NCBI GenBank assembly: GCA_041581635.1
Contig: JBFICW010000007.1
Location: 14,432 to 78,431, forward strand
Reading direction: 5' to 3'
Length of the DNA stretch: 64,000 bases
From: Porticoccus sp041581635
GTDB taxonomy: Bacteria > Pseudomonadota > Gammaproteobacteria > Pseudomonadales > Porticoccaceae
Part shown: one piece after another, positions 44,102 to 53,373 of the stretch
Layout: every line of letters begins with the position of its first letter
How positions within the stretch are numbered: position 1 is the first letter of the stretch
Position numbers and translations under genes: made by a program
Notes under the pieces: model-generated
Database searches by the model: none
What the model was told of the DNA's origin: nothing
Seen by the model: only the letters and a program-made list of their open reading frames with translations

Positions 44102-44882
44102 AGGCACCGTATCCCACCACGCGATCCTTGTCACCAGCGGTATCTCCAGAGTTTCGTAAGTCGAGAGTTCTAACGGTCATCCGTTCATTTTTTGCCAGTT
44201 TGAGTAAACCGTTTACGGCGTTACAGCCACAAGCTTGGGTGCCCACGAGACGGCTATCGTACTGCTCAATCATCGTTGTCGTCTCGCGGTCTAAACGTTG
44301 AGCTTCCCTGTAGGGGTGATAATGGCTGAGATCCGAGCTGACAACAACCAGAGTTTCATCGCCTCCCCAGACGCAACGTAGCACTTCCGCTACTAATTCG
44401 GCGCTGGCGTTTCCCACGACCAAGGGCAATAACTGAAACCGGTCTATTGCTCGTTGCAGAAATGGGAGCTGCACTTCCAGGCTGTGCTCGAATTGGTGAG
44501 CGTCATCACTTACGTCGATCAGCGACAGTTTTAATAATGCATCGATGCCACTTTGATCAATGGGGATATCGCCTAGGGGAGTAGAAAAAAAAGTAGCGGA
44601 TGAGGTAGATAGCCCGGCTAGGGGGACATGGTGAGAGGGGCCTAACAGAATGACCCGCGACAGTTGGTGTGTGATAGGTTTTAGCAGCCGGTATGCCGTG
44701 GCGGCAATGGCGCCTGAGTAAATATATCCCGCGTGGGGCACAATTAATGCCTTGGGTATGATGTGTTGTTGTCTTCCTCCCAGCAGAAAATCATCTACTT
44801 GCTCCTTAAGAACTTGTGGGTTCTCTGGATAAAACATACCTGCAACGGCGGGTTCCCTTCTTAGCATTTGAATTCCAATCAT
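44088..44882 (-). CDS. amrB: AmmeMemoRadiSam system protein B (Memo-like)
   Basis: A 264-residue Memo-family protein of the extradiol-dioxygenase-like fold. Metal-ligand candidates are the His residues in VPHAGYIYSG and LGPSHHVPL, and the Cys region GTQACGCNAVNGLLKL. The conserved SSDLSHYHPYREAQ is present. Human MEMO1 is an iron-related homologue; bacterial function is unknown. Start may be at 44882 or at the ATG five codons later (MLRREPAVAGMFYP). The A-B pair plus the divergent radical SAM gene is the standard three-part set. Confidence 0.93.
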   Translation of the reverse strand: MIGIQMLRREPAVAGMFYPENPQVLKEQVDDFLLGGRQQHIIPKALIVPHAGYIYSGAIAATAYRLLKPITHQLSRVILLGPSHHVPLAGLSTSSATFFSTPLGDIPIDQSGIDALLKLSLIDVSDDAHQFEHSLEVQLPFLQRAIDRFQLLPLVVGNASAELVAEVLRCVWGGDETLVVVSSDLSHYHPYREAQRLDRETTTMIEQYDSRLVGTQACGCNAVNGLLKLAKNERMTVRTLDLRNSGDTAGDKDRVVGYGAYAIY

Positions 44883-44958
44883 GTACCTGTGGTCTATAAC
44901 TATATAGTGCTTTTAGCGTTGATTTAAAAGCAGGTTCAACGACTTTCGGGAGGTGTTT

Positions 44959-46044
44959 ATGAGCGAGTTGCCCCCAGTGGTGCACCCCACTAAGTATTGG
45001 CATTTACTGGATGATGGTCGGCTCCAGTGTGATGTTTGTCCTCGTGAGTGCAAGTTACACGAGGGACAGAGAGGACTGTGCTATGTGAGGGGGCGGGAGG
45101 GTGATGAGGTTGTGCTCTATAGCTATGGGCGCTCCAGTGGGTTTTGTGTCGATCCCATTGAAAAAAAACCACTCAATCACTTCTTTCCTGGTTCTTCGGT
45201 ACTGTCCTTTGGTACGGCAGGCTGCAACTTAGCCTGTAAGTTTTGTCAAAACTGGGATATGAGCAAATCCCGTGAAATGGACACCTTGGCCGATACCGCA
45301 ATGCCGTTGCGATTGGTTGAGACGGCGGTTGAGTTAGGGTGTCGCAGCATCGCCTTTACTTATAATGACCCGGTTATTTTTTTGGAGTATGCGGTGGATG
45401 TAGCAAAAGCCTGTCGGGAGTTGGGGGTTAAAAGTGTGGCCGTGAGTGCGGGCTATATAAATGAAGAGCCACGACGTGAGTTTTTTCAATACATAGATGC
45501 GGCAAATATTGACCTAAAGGCGTTCACGGAGTCCTTTTATCATAAGATTTGTGGTGGCCACCTACAAAATATTTTGGAAACGCTGCAATACATCGTGCAC
45601 GAAACGGACGTGTGGTTGGAGCTGACCACCCTGATTATTCCTGGTGAAAATGATTCGGATGCCGAGCTGAATGAAATGACCGCCTGGGTGGTGGAAAATT
45701 TGGGGGCAGATGTGCCCATGCACTTCTCGGCCTTTCACCCCGATTGGAAAATGCAGGACACCCCGGCTACGCCACCAGAGACGCTGAATAGAGCACGGCA
45801 AATTGCTATGCGGAATGGTGTGCATTATGCCTACACAGGCAATGTGCACGATCGCTCTGGTGGCAGCACTTATTGTCCTGATTGTCGAGAGCTTATCATT
45901 GAGCGAGACTGGTATGAGCTGGGGTTTTGGGGGTTGGATGAGCACGGTCGCTGCCATACCTGTGGTGCCAAGATCGCGGGAGTGTTTGATGCGACACCGG
46001 GTCACTGGGGTTCAAGGCGAGTGCCCGTCAAGTTGCTGCGATAA
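44959..46044 (+). CDS. amrS: AmmeMemoRadiSam system radical SAM enzyme
   Basis: A 361-residue radical SAM enzyme. An N-terminal Cys cluster (24, 27, 31, 41 in LQCDVCPRECKLHEGQRGLC) precedes the canonical CxxxCxxC in GTAGCNLACKFCQNW (89, 93, 96), and a C-terminal zinc-ribbon-like pair (YCPDC and CHTCG) ends the protein. This layout resembles pyruvate-formate-lyase activating enzymes. The reaction is unknown. GGGAGG lies 5 bases before the ATG at 44959, favouring it over the GTG at 44953. It is divergent from amrB with a 76-base gap. Confidence 0.93.
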   Translation: MSELPPVVHPTKYWHLLDDGRLQCDVCPRECKLHEGQRGLCYVRGREGDEVVLYSYGRSSGFCVDPIEKKPLNHFFPGSSVLSFGTAGCNLACKFCQNWDMSKSREMDTLADTAMPLRLVETAVELGCRSIAFTYNDPVIFLEYAVDVAKACRELGVKSVAVSAGYINEEPRREFFQYIDAANIDLKAFTESFYHKICGGHLQNILETLQYIVHETDVWLELTTLIIPGENDSDAELNEMTAWVVENLGADVPMHFSAFHPDWKMQDTPATPPETLNRARQIAMRNGVHYAYTGNVHDRSGGSTYCPDCRELIIERDWYELGFWGLDEHGRCHTCGAKIAGVFDATPGHWGSRRVPVKLLR

Positions 46045-46173
46045 AAGAGATTAAAACTTTTCTAGAAAAAACAGTCTAAAAGACAATCGTTGACCGAACC
46101 GTCAGGTGAAAACCGGGTATCGATAATACAGCTGTCTCTCCCATCTAGTTGCTAACAAATAATGAGGAATAAT

Positions 46174-46848
46174 ATGGATACCTCCGTGAATGGTATTTCT
46201 GGGTTTTATCGCCAAACGCGTCAACAAATGCTTGGCTTACTCAGTTGTTTTGATGGTATAGCGCCACTGCTATTAAGAATTTTTTTGGCGCCTATTTTTA
46301 TTAAGGCCGGATATGGCAAATTACAACTGGGTGCAAATGAACTGGGATTCTTTGAGCGACTAACCGCAGACCCAAATGTTGTAGCCTGGTTTGGAAACTC
46401 GGATTGGGGTCTCGGTTTGCCGATGCCTGAAGTATTGGCCCTAATGGCGGGCTGGACAGAATTTTTGGGTGGGTGGCTTTTGTTGTTTGGTTTACTCACC
46501 CGGCTTATCAGTATTCCTTTGATGTTGACCATGGTGATTGCAGCTACAACGGCGCACTGGAATAACGGTTGGCATGCACTGCCTGAAGCAAAACTCGCGG
46601 TGCCCTGGGAATGGCGGGCCGATCTGATTGACGAGGCTTTAGAGCGTAAAAGCCAGGCTATATCGATTCTGGAAGAACACGGCAATTTGTCTTATCTGAC
46701 GGAAGTTGGTTCGATTACTGTATTGAAAAATGGAATCGAGTTCGCCGCCACCTATTTTATTATGTTGCTCAGCCTGTTATTTACGGGTGGCGGGCGTTTC
46801 ACCAGTGTGGATTATTGGTTAGTCCGGTCACTAAAAACCAATGAGTGA
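46174..46848 (+). CDS. DoxX family membrane protein
   Basis: A 224-residue protein with four membrane helices of the DoxX type: LLRIFLAPIFIKAGYGKLQL, MPEVLALMAGWTEFLGGWLLLFGLLTRL, SIPLMLTMVIAATTAHW and a final one near 190-210. A longer hydrophilic insert lies between helices 3 and 4 (about 125-180). Family members are linked to quinone/redox or sulfur metabolism; here no diagnostic neighbour exists, so function is open. GAGGAATAAT directly precedes the ATG at 46174, which is preferred to the ATG at 46162. Confidence 0.87.
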   Translation: MDTSVNGISGFYRQTRQQMLGLLSCFDGIAPLLLRIFLAPIFIKAGYGKLQLGANELGFFERLTADPNVVAWFGNSDWGLGLPMPEVLALMAGWTEFLGGWLLLFGLLTRLISIPLMLTMVIAATTAHWNNGWHALPEAKLAVPWEWRADLIDEALERKSQAISILEEHGNLSYLTEVGSITVLKNGIEFAATYFIMLLSLLFTGGGRFTSVDYWLVRSLKTNE

Positions 46849-46942
46849 CGAGCTTGTCAGGCGACTTTTAACGGTATTCCTTTTTGTTTATTCTGTCTAA
46901 TGCGCATCCTGTTGTCGACAGGTCCGCGGTTTTATTATCCCG

Positions 46943-46951
46943 TGCTATAAT
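46943..46951 (+). promoter_or_regulatory. Probable extended -10 promoter of rhlB
   Basis: TGCTATAAT combines a perfect TATAAT with the upstream TG of an extended -10 element. No good -35 lies at the right distance, as expected for this class. It is 54 bases before the rhlB ATG. Confidence 0.5.
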
Positions 46952-47005
46952 CCCGGGCCTTTCTAGTCCATGGTTCCAAGCGGGCCATCTTGCATCGGCA
47001 ACATT

Positions 47006-48319
47006 ATGAGTGAACAGAACAACCCTAGTACCAGTCAAAGCCCCAAGGATCAGCAGAAAACCCAGCCTCGCCGTCGTGGCCGCAGGCGTCGTAGTGGGGG
47101 TGCGAAACCAACAACTGAAACCTGGGATTTGTCTCAGTTCGAAGTGGCTCCAGAAACCGGAAAGTCCCGCTTCCATGACTTGGGTTTACCCTTGTCGCTT
47201 ATGCATGCCATTGCCGACCAGGGGTTTAAGTATTGTTCGCCGATACAGGCGCGCTCTCTGCCATACACGTTGCGTGCTCACGATGTAGTGGGTAAGGCCC
47301 AGACAGGCACGGGTAAAACGGCAGCTTTTCTCGTGACGATCATTACGGAATTGCTAACTAACCCGGTAGATGATGATCGTTTTGCTGGAGAAACCCGCGC
47401 TTTGATTATTGCGCCAACCCGTGAACTGGTTATGCAGATTGCGGACGATGCCAAAGCATTTTGTAAATACACTGATTTAAACGTACATACGTTGGTTGGG
47501 GGGATGGATTACGATAAACAAAAGCGCCATCTTCAAGAGAACCTTTGCGATATTTTGGTCGCTACGCCAGGGCGGTTGCTGGATTTTGCCGGCAGTCGTG
47601 ACGTCTTCCTGGATCGCACCGAAATCCTAGTGCTTGATGAGGCAGATCGCATGTTGGACATGGGCTTTATTCCTCAGGTTCGCCGTATTGTTCGTTTGAC
47701 CCCGCACAGGGAAAATCGCCAGACATTATTCTTCTCTGCGACGTTTACGCCAGAAGTGATGAGTTTGGCTGAACAGTGGACCATTGACCCTGTCAGTGTG
47801 GAAATTGAGCCAGAAAATGTTGCCACAGATACCGTCACTCAAAAAGTGTATATCACGTCTGGCAACGAAAAATTCCAACTGCTCTACAACATTATTAGTC
47901 AGGACGATGTGGAGAGTGTGATCGTTTTTGCTAATCGCCGCGATCAATGTCGACGACTTCAGGAAAAACTCAGGGGCAAGGGTTTTAGCGTTGGGCTACT
48001 TTCTGGCGATGTTCCTCAAGGTAAGCGCGTTAGAACTCTGGAAGATTTTAAGTCTGGTAAGTTGAAAGTGTTGGTAGCGACTGATGTTGCAGGTCGAGGC
48101 ATTCATATCGATGGTATTAGCCATGTGATTAATTATACATTGCCTGAAGAGTCAGAAGATTATGTGCACCGTATTGGCCGTACAGGGCGCGCTGGGAAAA
48201 GCGGCACCTCGATTAGCTTTGCTTGTGAGGACGACGCCTTTTTACTGGAGCCTATTCAGAAATTACTGGGTAAAAAGCTCAATTGTGAACAGCCTGATGC
48301 ATCCTTGTTTAAGCTTTAA
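47006..48319 (+). CDS. rhlB: DEAD-box RNA helicase RhlB
   Basis: A 437-residue DEAD-box helicase. An Arg/Gly-rich, basic N-terminal extension (about residues 15-35) precedes the core: Q motif GFKYCSPIQARSLP, Walker A AQTGTGKT, VLDEADRML, FFSATF and HRIGRTGRAG. The sequence FHDLGLPLSLMHAIADQGF is characteristic of RhlB, the degradosome helicase that unwinds RNA for RNase E. The frame is open back to 46970; ATG 47006 is preferred. Confidence 0.93.
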   Translation: MSEQNNPSTSQSPKDQQKTQPRRRGRRRRSGGAKPTTETWDLSQFEVAPETGKSRFHDLGLPLSLMHAIADQGFKYCSPIQARSLPYTLRAHDVVGKAQTGTGKTAAFLVTIITELLTNPVDDDRFAGETRALIIAPTRELVMQIADDAKAFCKYTDLNVHTLVGGMDYDKQKRHLQENLCDILVATPGRLLDFAGSRDVFLDRTEILVLDEADRMLDMGFIPQVRRIVRLTPHRENRQTLFFSATFTPEVMSLAEQWTIDPVSVEIEPENVATDTVTQKVYITSGNEKFQLLYNIISQDDVESVIVFANRRDQCRRLQEKLRGKGFSVGLLSGDVPQGKRVRTLEDFKSGKLKVLVATDVAGRGIHIDGISHVINYTLPEESEDYVHRIGRTGRAGKSGTSISFACEDDAFLLEPIQKLLGKKLNCEQPDASLFKL

Positions 48320-48391
48320 GGAAGTTGCATTAAATAAAAACGACACCTTAAGACGGTTTAAATAATAGTGGTATACGTTGTGTCGGGGCCG

Positions 48392-49153
48392 CTATTCAGA
48401 CTTTTTCTCTTCAGTATCCATCCGCTGAAGCCAGAATGACGTTGCTCCAATCACCGAAGCTGGCATAGCAAACAGATTTAAAATTGGAATGGTGGTGGCA
48501 AGCAAAATGCTGCCACCAAAACTTAATGCAGCCAAACGCCTTTTGCTTAGTTGTTTTCGTAACTCAATAAACTCAACCCGGTTGTTGTCTGCAGGATAGT
48601 CCAGATATTGAAGTGCTAGAGACCAGGCCCCCCAGAAAAAGGCCAGGGTGGGTCCTAGTAAATTTAGGACGGGAATAAAAGACAGTATCAGGGTCAACAA
48701 TAATACGCCGATAATTCTTGGCAAAAAATACCCTAGTTTGATGAACTCCCGTTTCACAGAATGTCCCGCTAGAGACAGTGCTTGTTTTGTTGTCATCGGC
48801 GACGTGTGGCAGCTGTTTGTCAGTACCGCTTCCACTCGTTCGGCGAGCGGCCCGTAGAATGGCGAAGCGAGAATATTGCCTAGAATGGCAAAACTGTAGC
48901 CATAGACCAATAATAAAAAACCACCAAACAGAATCCAAAAGAGCCAGGCAATAAAACCCAGCCACTCGGGAATTCTATCGGTCATCCCGTTTAATAAGCC
49001 GCTAAATTGTTCAATGGCAATCCAGGTAAGCAGGATAAACAGCAAAACATTGATCAGCATCGGCCCCAACACAAACCAGCGTATTTGAGGGTGGTTGAGT
49101 AATCGCAACCCCTGAAATAAATATCCGGGGCCACTTTGAAGAGGCTTTGCCAT
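48392..49153 (-). CDS. cysZ: Sulfate transporter CysZ
   Basis: A 253-residue integral membrane protein matching CysZ (EI24 family), exactly the length of the enteric protein. Typical stretches are SGPGYLFQGLRLLNHPQIRWFVLGP, AILGNILASPFYGPLAERVE and ALSFGGSILLATTIPILNLFAMPASVIGATSFW. CysZ imports sulfate for cysteine synthesis. No cys genes are adjacent. It converges with rhlB and is divergent from the next gene. Confidence 0.92.
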   Translation of the reverse strand: MAKPLQSGPGYLFQGLRLLNHPQIRWFVLGPMLINVLLFILLTWIAIEQFSGLLNGMTDRIPEWLGFIAWLFWILFGGFLLLVYGYSFAILGNILASPFYGPLAERVEAVLTNSCHTSPMTTKQALSLAGHSVKREFIKLGYFLPRIIGVLLLTLILSFIPVLNLLGPTLAFFWGAWSLALQYLDYPADNNRVEFIELRKQLSKRRLAALSFGGSILLATTIPILNLFAMPASVIGATSFWLQRMDTEEKKSE

Positions 49154-49261
49154 TGATTATCCTTTATTCGTAGTGGGCGTCTGCCCTTAATATCATGCTA
49201 TTGTAAGATTGCGTGTCTGGAATCAACAAATAGGGAATTACCTCTTTAGCGGAGAATAAGA

Positions 49262-50008
49262 ATGAAAACGTTGTTTAAGATTTTAGCTGGTTTGGTTGTA
49301 GTGCTGTTGATTGTACTCGTTGTCGGTGTTCTTAACCTCGACAAGGGTATCAAGGCGGTGGTTGAAACTGTCGGACCGGAGTTGACCAAATCAAGTGTGA
49401 CACTGAGGGATGTAGATCTTTCTCTTACATCGGGTGAGGGTAGTTTAAAAGGGCTGGTTGTCGGGAATCCCGCTGGCTTTAAAACGGCTAACGCATTTTC
49501 GTTAGGTGAAATTTCCCTGGCAATCGATCCCGAGTCTCTGACGACAGATACTATTGTGATTAACCGTATTCTGATCATAGCGCCAGAAATTACATATGAG
49601 TCTCTGAAGGGGGGCACTAATCTGGATCAGCTGCAGAAGAATGTTGAACAGGCTATTGGTTCAAGCAGTGAAAGCTCCGCCTCAGAAGGGGATGGTGAGG
49701 AGGCTGCCGCTAAGAAATTGATTATTAGAGACCTTAGTATTTCCGGCGGAAAAATCAGCTACAGCAATGCCCTGTTGGGCAGTAAGCCTATTAGCTTGCC
49801 TCTGCCACCGATTCATATGACCGGTATCGGTGAAAAATCGGGTGGTGCCACTGCCGGAGAAGTCGTTAATCAAGTGCTGGCCTCTATTAACAAGGGCGCA
49901 GCGGGTGCCGTGACTAATTCCGGGGCATTAAAGGATGCTGGTGAGCAAGTCAAACAGCAAGTCGAAGAGAAACTCGGTGGTTTAAAGGGGCTGTTAAAAA
50001 GGGATTGA
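49262..50008 (+). CDS. AsmA-like envelope protein of unknown function
   Basis: A 248-residue protein with an N-terminal membrane anchor (5-26, rich in Leu and Val), then a region resembling short AsmA-like repeats: VTLRDVDLSLTSGEGSLKGLVVGNPAGF, ISLAIDPESL and INRILIIAPEITYE. It ends in a coiled, Ala/Gly/Gln-rich tail. Larger AsmA/TamB proteins move phospholipid between membranes; whether this small version does is unknown. It is a single-gene unit with a hairpin terminator after it. Confidence 0.75.
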   Translation: MKTLFKILAGLVVVLLIVLVVGVLNLDKGIKAVVETVGPELTKSSVTLRDVDLSLTSGEGSLKGLVVGNPAGFKTANAFSLGEISLAIDPESLTTDTIVINRILIIAPEITYESLKGGTNLDQLQKNVEQAIGSSSESSASEGDGEEAAAKKLIIRDLSISGGKISYSNALLGSKPISLPLPPIHMTGIGEKSGGATAGEVVNQVLASINKGAAGAVTNSGALKDAGEQVKQQVEEKLGGLKGLLKRD

Positions 50009-50071
50009 GGTGCTACAACTTGATCTCGTTTGAAACTCTTTTTGACGTATAGTTTCCATGACTCAATAAAT

Positions 50072-50106
50072 AGATTGCCTGGCCTCTTGTCGGGCAATCT
50101 ACTTTT
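50072..50106 (+). terminator. Probable terminator after the AsmA-like gene
   Basis: AGATTGCC pairs with GGCAATCT across a 13-base loop, followed by AC and TTTT. It lies 63 bases after the stop. Confidence 0.6.
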
Positions 50107-50287
50107 CTCCCGGGGTGTTATACGATTTACCCGTTCATAATGTCTCTGTCCACCGTCTCATTCTAATGTTGGCGTGTGATTTTTTGCTAACGACCTCTTG
50201 CTGCTGTTGTCCATAGTAAACACGCTATAGTGAAAAAGGTTTATTTCGGCTGGAGAGTGGGCTGAACTGAAAAGCGGGGCTAGATAC

Positions 50288-51262
50288 ATGAACCGTGTGA
50301 AACAGCATGTGGCGATGTGGCAATTATCACACCCTGTGTGGCTCATTACGTTGTTGCTAGTGTTCTTTTGTCCCTTGACATCCAGTACCCCTGTGGAACG
50401 AAATGGTTTTGTTATCGACCGGCCTTTAATTCCCCTCAACGAAATCTATAGTGGCGGTCCTCCCAGAGATGGAATCCCTTCTTTGGATCACCCCAAGTTT
50501 ATCGCGGCTTCCGAGGCTGATTTCCTCTCTCCCGATGACAAGCTGTTGGGAATAAACTATAACGGGGTAACAAAAGCTTACCCCATTGCTATTTTGGACT
50601 ACCACGAGTTGGTCAATGACACATTCGGTGATCAGCCGGTAGCTGTCAGTTATTGTCCATTATGTGGAACGGGGATGGTGTTTAATCCTAAAGTGCAAGG
50701 CATGCATTTGGTGTTTGGCGTTTCCGGCCTTCTTTATAATAATGATTTACTGATGTATGACCGCAATACCGATTCCCTTTGGTCGCAAATAGAAGGGAGG
50801 GCGATTAGCGGCTCGTTGAAAGGTGTACGCCTTGAAATGCTTCCGGTTGAACACACCACCTGGCGAGTATGGCGTGAGAGAAACCCCGATACCTTGGTTT
50901 TATCCCATAACACCGGGTTTAGTCGTCATTATGGTTCAAGTCCTTACCCGTTTTATGGTGAGAGTCGAAGGATTATATTTCCACTGTCTAATTACGATAA
51001 ACGTTATCACCCAAAAGAAGTGGTTATAGGTATTCAAATTGGGGATAAAACCAAAGCGTATCCCTTCGTTGAGTTGGCGCGAGGTCAAAGCCCGATGGTT
51101 GATACCTTTAATGGGCAAGAACTGAATATTGAATACAGTACAGAAAATCACAGTGCGAGAATTATGGATAAAAAGGGTAATCTGCTTACCTCGGTAACCG
51201 CCTTTTGGTTCGCCTGGATGTCTTTTCACCCAGATAGTGACGTCTATATGTTTGAAAAATAG
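50288..51262 (+). CDS. DUF3179 domain-containing protein
   Basis: A 324-residue secreted or membrane-anchored protein: hydrophobic N-terminus (about 17-30), then the DUF3179 domain with IPSLDHPKFIAASEA, VTKAYPIAILDYHELVND, the Cys motif SYCPLCGTGMVFNP, and LGINYNGVTKAYPI. A second half repeats KAYPFVELARG. Function is unknown, but the paired Cys in CPLC suggests metal or redox chemistry. It is a monocistronic gene with a 279-base upstream gap that contains only the preceding terminator. Confidence 0.87.
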   Translation: MNRVKQHVAMWQLSHPVWLITLLLVFFCPLTSSTPVERNGFVIDRPLIPLNEIYSGGPPRDGIPSLDHPKFIAASEADFLSPDDKLLGINYNGVTKAYPIAILDYHELVNDTFGDQPVAVSYCPLCGTGMVFNPKVQGMHLVFGVSGLLYNNDLLMYDRNTDSLWSQIEGRAISGSLKGVRLEMLPVEHTTWRVWRERNPDTLVLSHNTGFSRHYGSSPYPFYGESRRIIFPLSNYDKRYHPKEVVIGIQIGDKTKAYPFVELARGQSPMVDTFNGQELNIEYSTENHSARIMDKKGNLLTSVTAFWFAWMSFHPDSDVYMFEK

Positions 51263-51317
51263 GGTCGGGATCTGGGGTGATGGCTATGTATAACTCTGGG
51301 TGAGGATTGTTGCTCAA

Positions 51318-51346
51318 TGGACTTGCTTTGTTGCCCCTGTTATAGT
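51318..51346 (+). promoter_or_regulatory. Possible sigma-70 promoter of rhlE
   Basis: TGGACT and TATAGT are separated by 17 bases. This would give an untranslated leader of about 145 bases before rhlE, containing a repeated GGTGCCC. The -35 is weak, so the call is tentative. Confidence 0.4.
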
Positions 51347-51497
51347 GGCGACCTTCGTGGTGCCCATCGGTCGGTGCCCTTATGTCCTAAGTAGCGTTTT
51401 TGATCTTTTCCAGACACCCTATTTAATTTATTTCCAGCCTTAGACCGTCGTTGTGCCTAGTGCATAGAGTAGGCTGGTTTCGGAGTTCTATTTTTAT

Positions 51498-52823
51498 ATG
51501 TTATTTACTGATCTCGGCCTGTCGGCCGAAATACTTCGTGCTGTGTCAGAACAAGGCTACAGCCAACCTACACCTATTCAATCTCAAGCTATTCCTGTCG
51601 TCCTAAAAGGCGGCGATGTTTTGGCGGGGGCACAGACAGGTACTGGCAAGACAGCAGGTTTTACTCTGCCCTTATTACAAAGGCTGAGTACCCAGAAGCC
51701 CGCCAGCGGTCAACGCCCTGTTCGTGCTTTAGTTCTAACGCCAACGCGCGAGTTAGCCGCCCAGGTGGGAGAGAGTGTCGAGACCTATGGTAAGTACTTG
51801 CCAATGCGCTCTGCGGTCATTTTTGGCGGGGTCAAAATTAATCCGCAAATTGCTATGTTGCGGCGGGGTGTTGATATTCTAGTCGCGACACCGGGACGTC
51901 TTTTAGACCACGTAAATCAAAAAACCCTGGACCTCTCTCAGGTTGAAATCTTAGTACTGGATGAAGCTGATCGCATGTTGGATATGGGGTTTATTCATGA
52001 TATTCGCAAGGTCTTGGCATTGTTACCAAAAGGGCGTCAGAATCTGTTGTTCTCTGCGACATTTTCCAATGAGATTAAGCGACTGGCTGACGGCTTGCTG
52101 GATTCCCCCTCATTAATTGAAGTGGCGCGGCGCAACACAACAGCCGAAAGTATTGACCAAGTGGTGCATTTTGTCGATAAAGGTAGAAAGCGTGAGCTTC
52201 TCTCCTTCTTGATTGGCTCTGGTAATTGGCAGCAGGTGTTGGTATTTACTCGCACCAAGCATGGCGCTAATCGGTTAGCCGAGCAACTGGGTAATGACGG
52301 TTTAACGGCAGCCGCTATTCATGGCAACAAAAGTCAGGGTGCACGTACTCGTGCGCTTGCAGATTTTAAGCGCGGTGCAGTGCGGGTATTAGTCGCTACT
52401 GATATTGCAGCTCGCGGTCTTGATATTGACCAACTCCCCCATGTGGTTAACTTCGAACTTCCTAATGTGCCCGAAGATTATGTGCACCGAATTGGACGTA
52501 CGGGTCGTGCTGGTAATGAAGGTGAAGCGGTTTCTCTCGTCTGTGTCGATGAACATAAACTTTTGCGCGATATAGAGCGCCTGCTAAAAAGTGAAGTGCC
52601 TAAAGTTGATGTGGATGGTTATAAGCCAGACCCCTCCATCAAGGCTGAACCGATTCAAAATGGCCGCCAAAATCGTGGTGGAGGTGGTAGGTCTCGGGCC
52701 GGAGGTAACGCTAGTGGCAATAGAAATGGTGCTCGCTCGCAGGGTGCCGGTAATAACGGTGGTGCCAGTAGGCGTAGGTCGGGTGGTGCGCGAGGTGCTC
52801 AGGCTGCGGGTTCAAGAGGCTAA
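51498..52823 (+). CDS. rhlE: DEAD-box RNA helicase RhlE
   Basis: A 441-residue DEAD-box helicase of the RhlE type, starting directly MLFTDLGLSAEILRAVSEQGYSQPTPIQSQAIP, with AQTGTGKT, LVATPGRLLDHV, VLDEADRMLDMGF, LFSATFS and HRIGRTGRAG. The C-terminal 60 residues form a disordered Gly/Arg/Asn tail (RQNRGGGGRSRAGG and repeats), a typical RNA-binding and condensate-prone extension. RhlE assists ribosome assembly and RNA turnover, especially in the cold. It converges on the cold-shock gene, sharing a terminator. Confidence 0.95.
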   Translation: MLFTDLGLSAEILRAVSEQGYSQPTPIQSQAIPVVLKGGDVLAGAQTGTGKTAGFTLPLLQRLSTQKPASGQRPVRALVLTPTRELAAQVGESVETYGKYLPMRSAVIFGGVKINPQIAMLRRGVDILVATPGRLLDHVNQKTLDLSQVEILVLDEADRMLDMGFIHDIRKVLALLPKGRQNLLFSATFSNEIKRLADGLLDSPSLIEVARRNTTAESIDQVVHFVDKGRKRELLSFLIGSGNWQQVLVFTRTKHGANRLAEQLGNDGLTAAAIHGNKSQGARTRALADFKRGAVRVLVATDIAARGLDIDQLPHVVNFELPNVPEDYVHRIGRTGRAGNEGEAVSLVCVDEHKLLRDIERLLKSEVPKVDVDGYKPDPSIKAEPIQNGRQNRGGGGRSRAGGNASGNRNGARSQGAGNNGGASRRRSGGARGAQAAGSRG

Positions 52824-52910
52824 AATAGTAATATGGGCAGGGGGTGGTAACCCTCTGCGGTATTGCGACAGGCTGGTGAGCTAACAGATGAGAGTATTAG
52901 ATATGGCAAT

Positions 52911-52943
52911 AAAAAAGGGCAAGACGTGAGTCTTGCCCTTTTT
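52911..52943. terminator. Bidirectional intrinsic terminator (rhlE / cold-shock gene)
   Basis: GGGCAAGAC and GTCTTGCCC form a perfect 9-base stem with a GTGA loop, flanked by six A on one side and five T on the other. It can end both converging transcripts. Confidence 0.92.
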
Positions 52944-53009
52944 AACGTCTAGCACCTAATAAAAGGTACTAGCGTTGTAGTGCCTAAAGCTAGAGAGATT
53001 CTCTAAGAC

Positions 53010-53216
53010 TTAGATTACTACGATGTTTTCTGCTTGAGGACCTTTTTGGCCTTGAGTAACAGTAAACTCAACTTTTTGGCCTTCGATCAGAGTTTTGAAG
53101 CCTGAAGAAGAAATGGCGCTGAAGTGAGCAAATACATCGGGACCAGATTCTTGCTCGATGAAACCAAAACCTTTAGCTTCGTTGAACCATTTAACTGTAC
53201 CAGTAGTAGTAGACAT
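53010..53216 (-). CDS. CspA-family cold-shock protein
   Basis: A 68-residue single cold-shock domain that binds single-stranded RNA and melts structure. RNP1 is KGFGFIEQ (residues 15-22) and RNP2 is VFAHFSAI. AAAGGA is 7 bases before the ATG. A long 5' untranslated leader (about 150 bases from the predicted promoter) resembles that of cold-inducible csp genes and suggests temperature control through RNA structure. Confidence 0.97.
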   Translation of the reverse strand: MSTTTGTVKWFNEAKGFGFIEQESGPDVFAHFSAISSSGFKTLIEGQKVEFTVTQGQKGPQAENIVVI

Positions 53217-53373
53217 AGTCGTATCCTTTAATTCAATAGTAATTTAATGCCTTTAAAATAAGGCTGTGTTGCTGAAATGTGTTGCTATTACTTATGAAGA
53301 ACCGGACGAGCTACTAATGACGAGACATCGAAATGGTGTGCATAAATATAAGACGTACTTTCAAGCTGCAATG

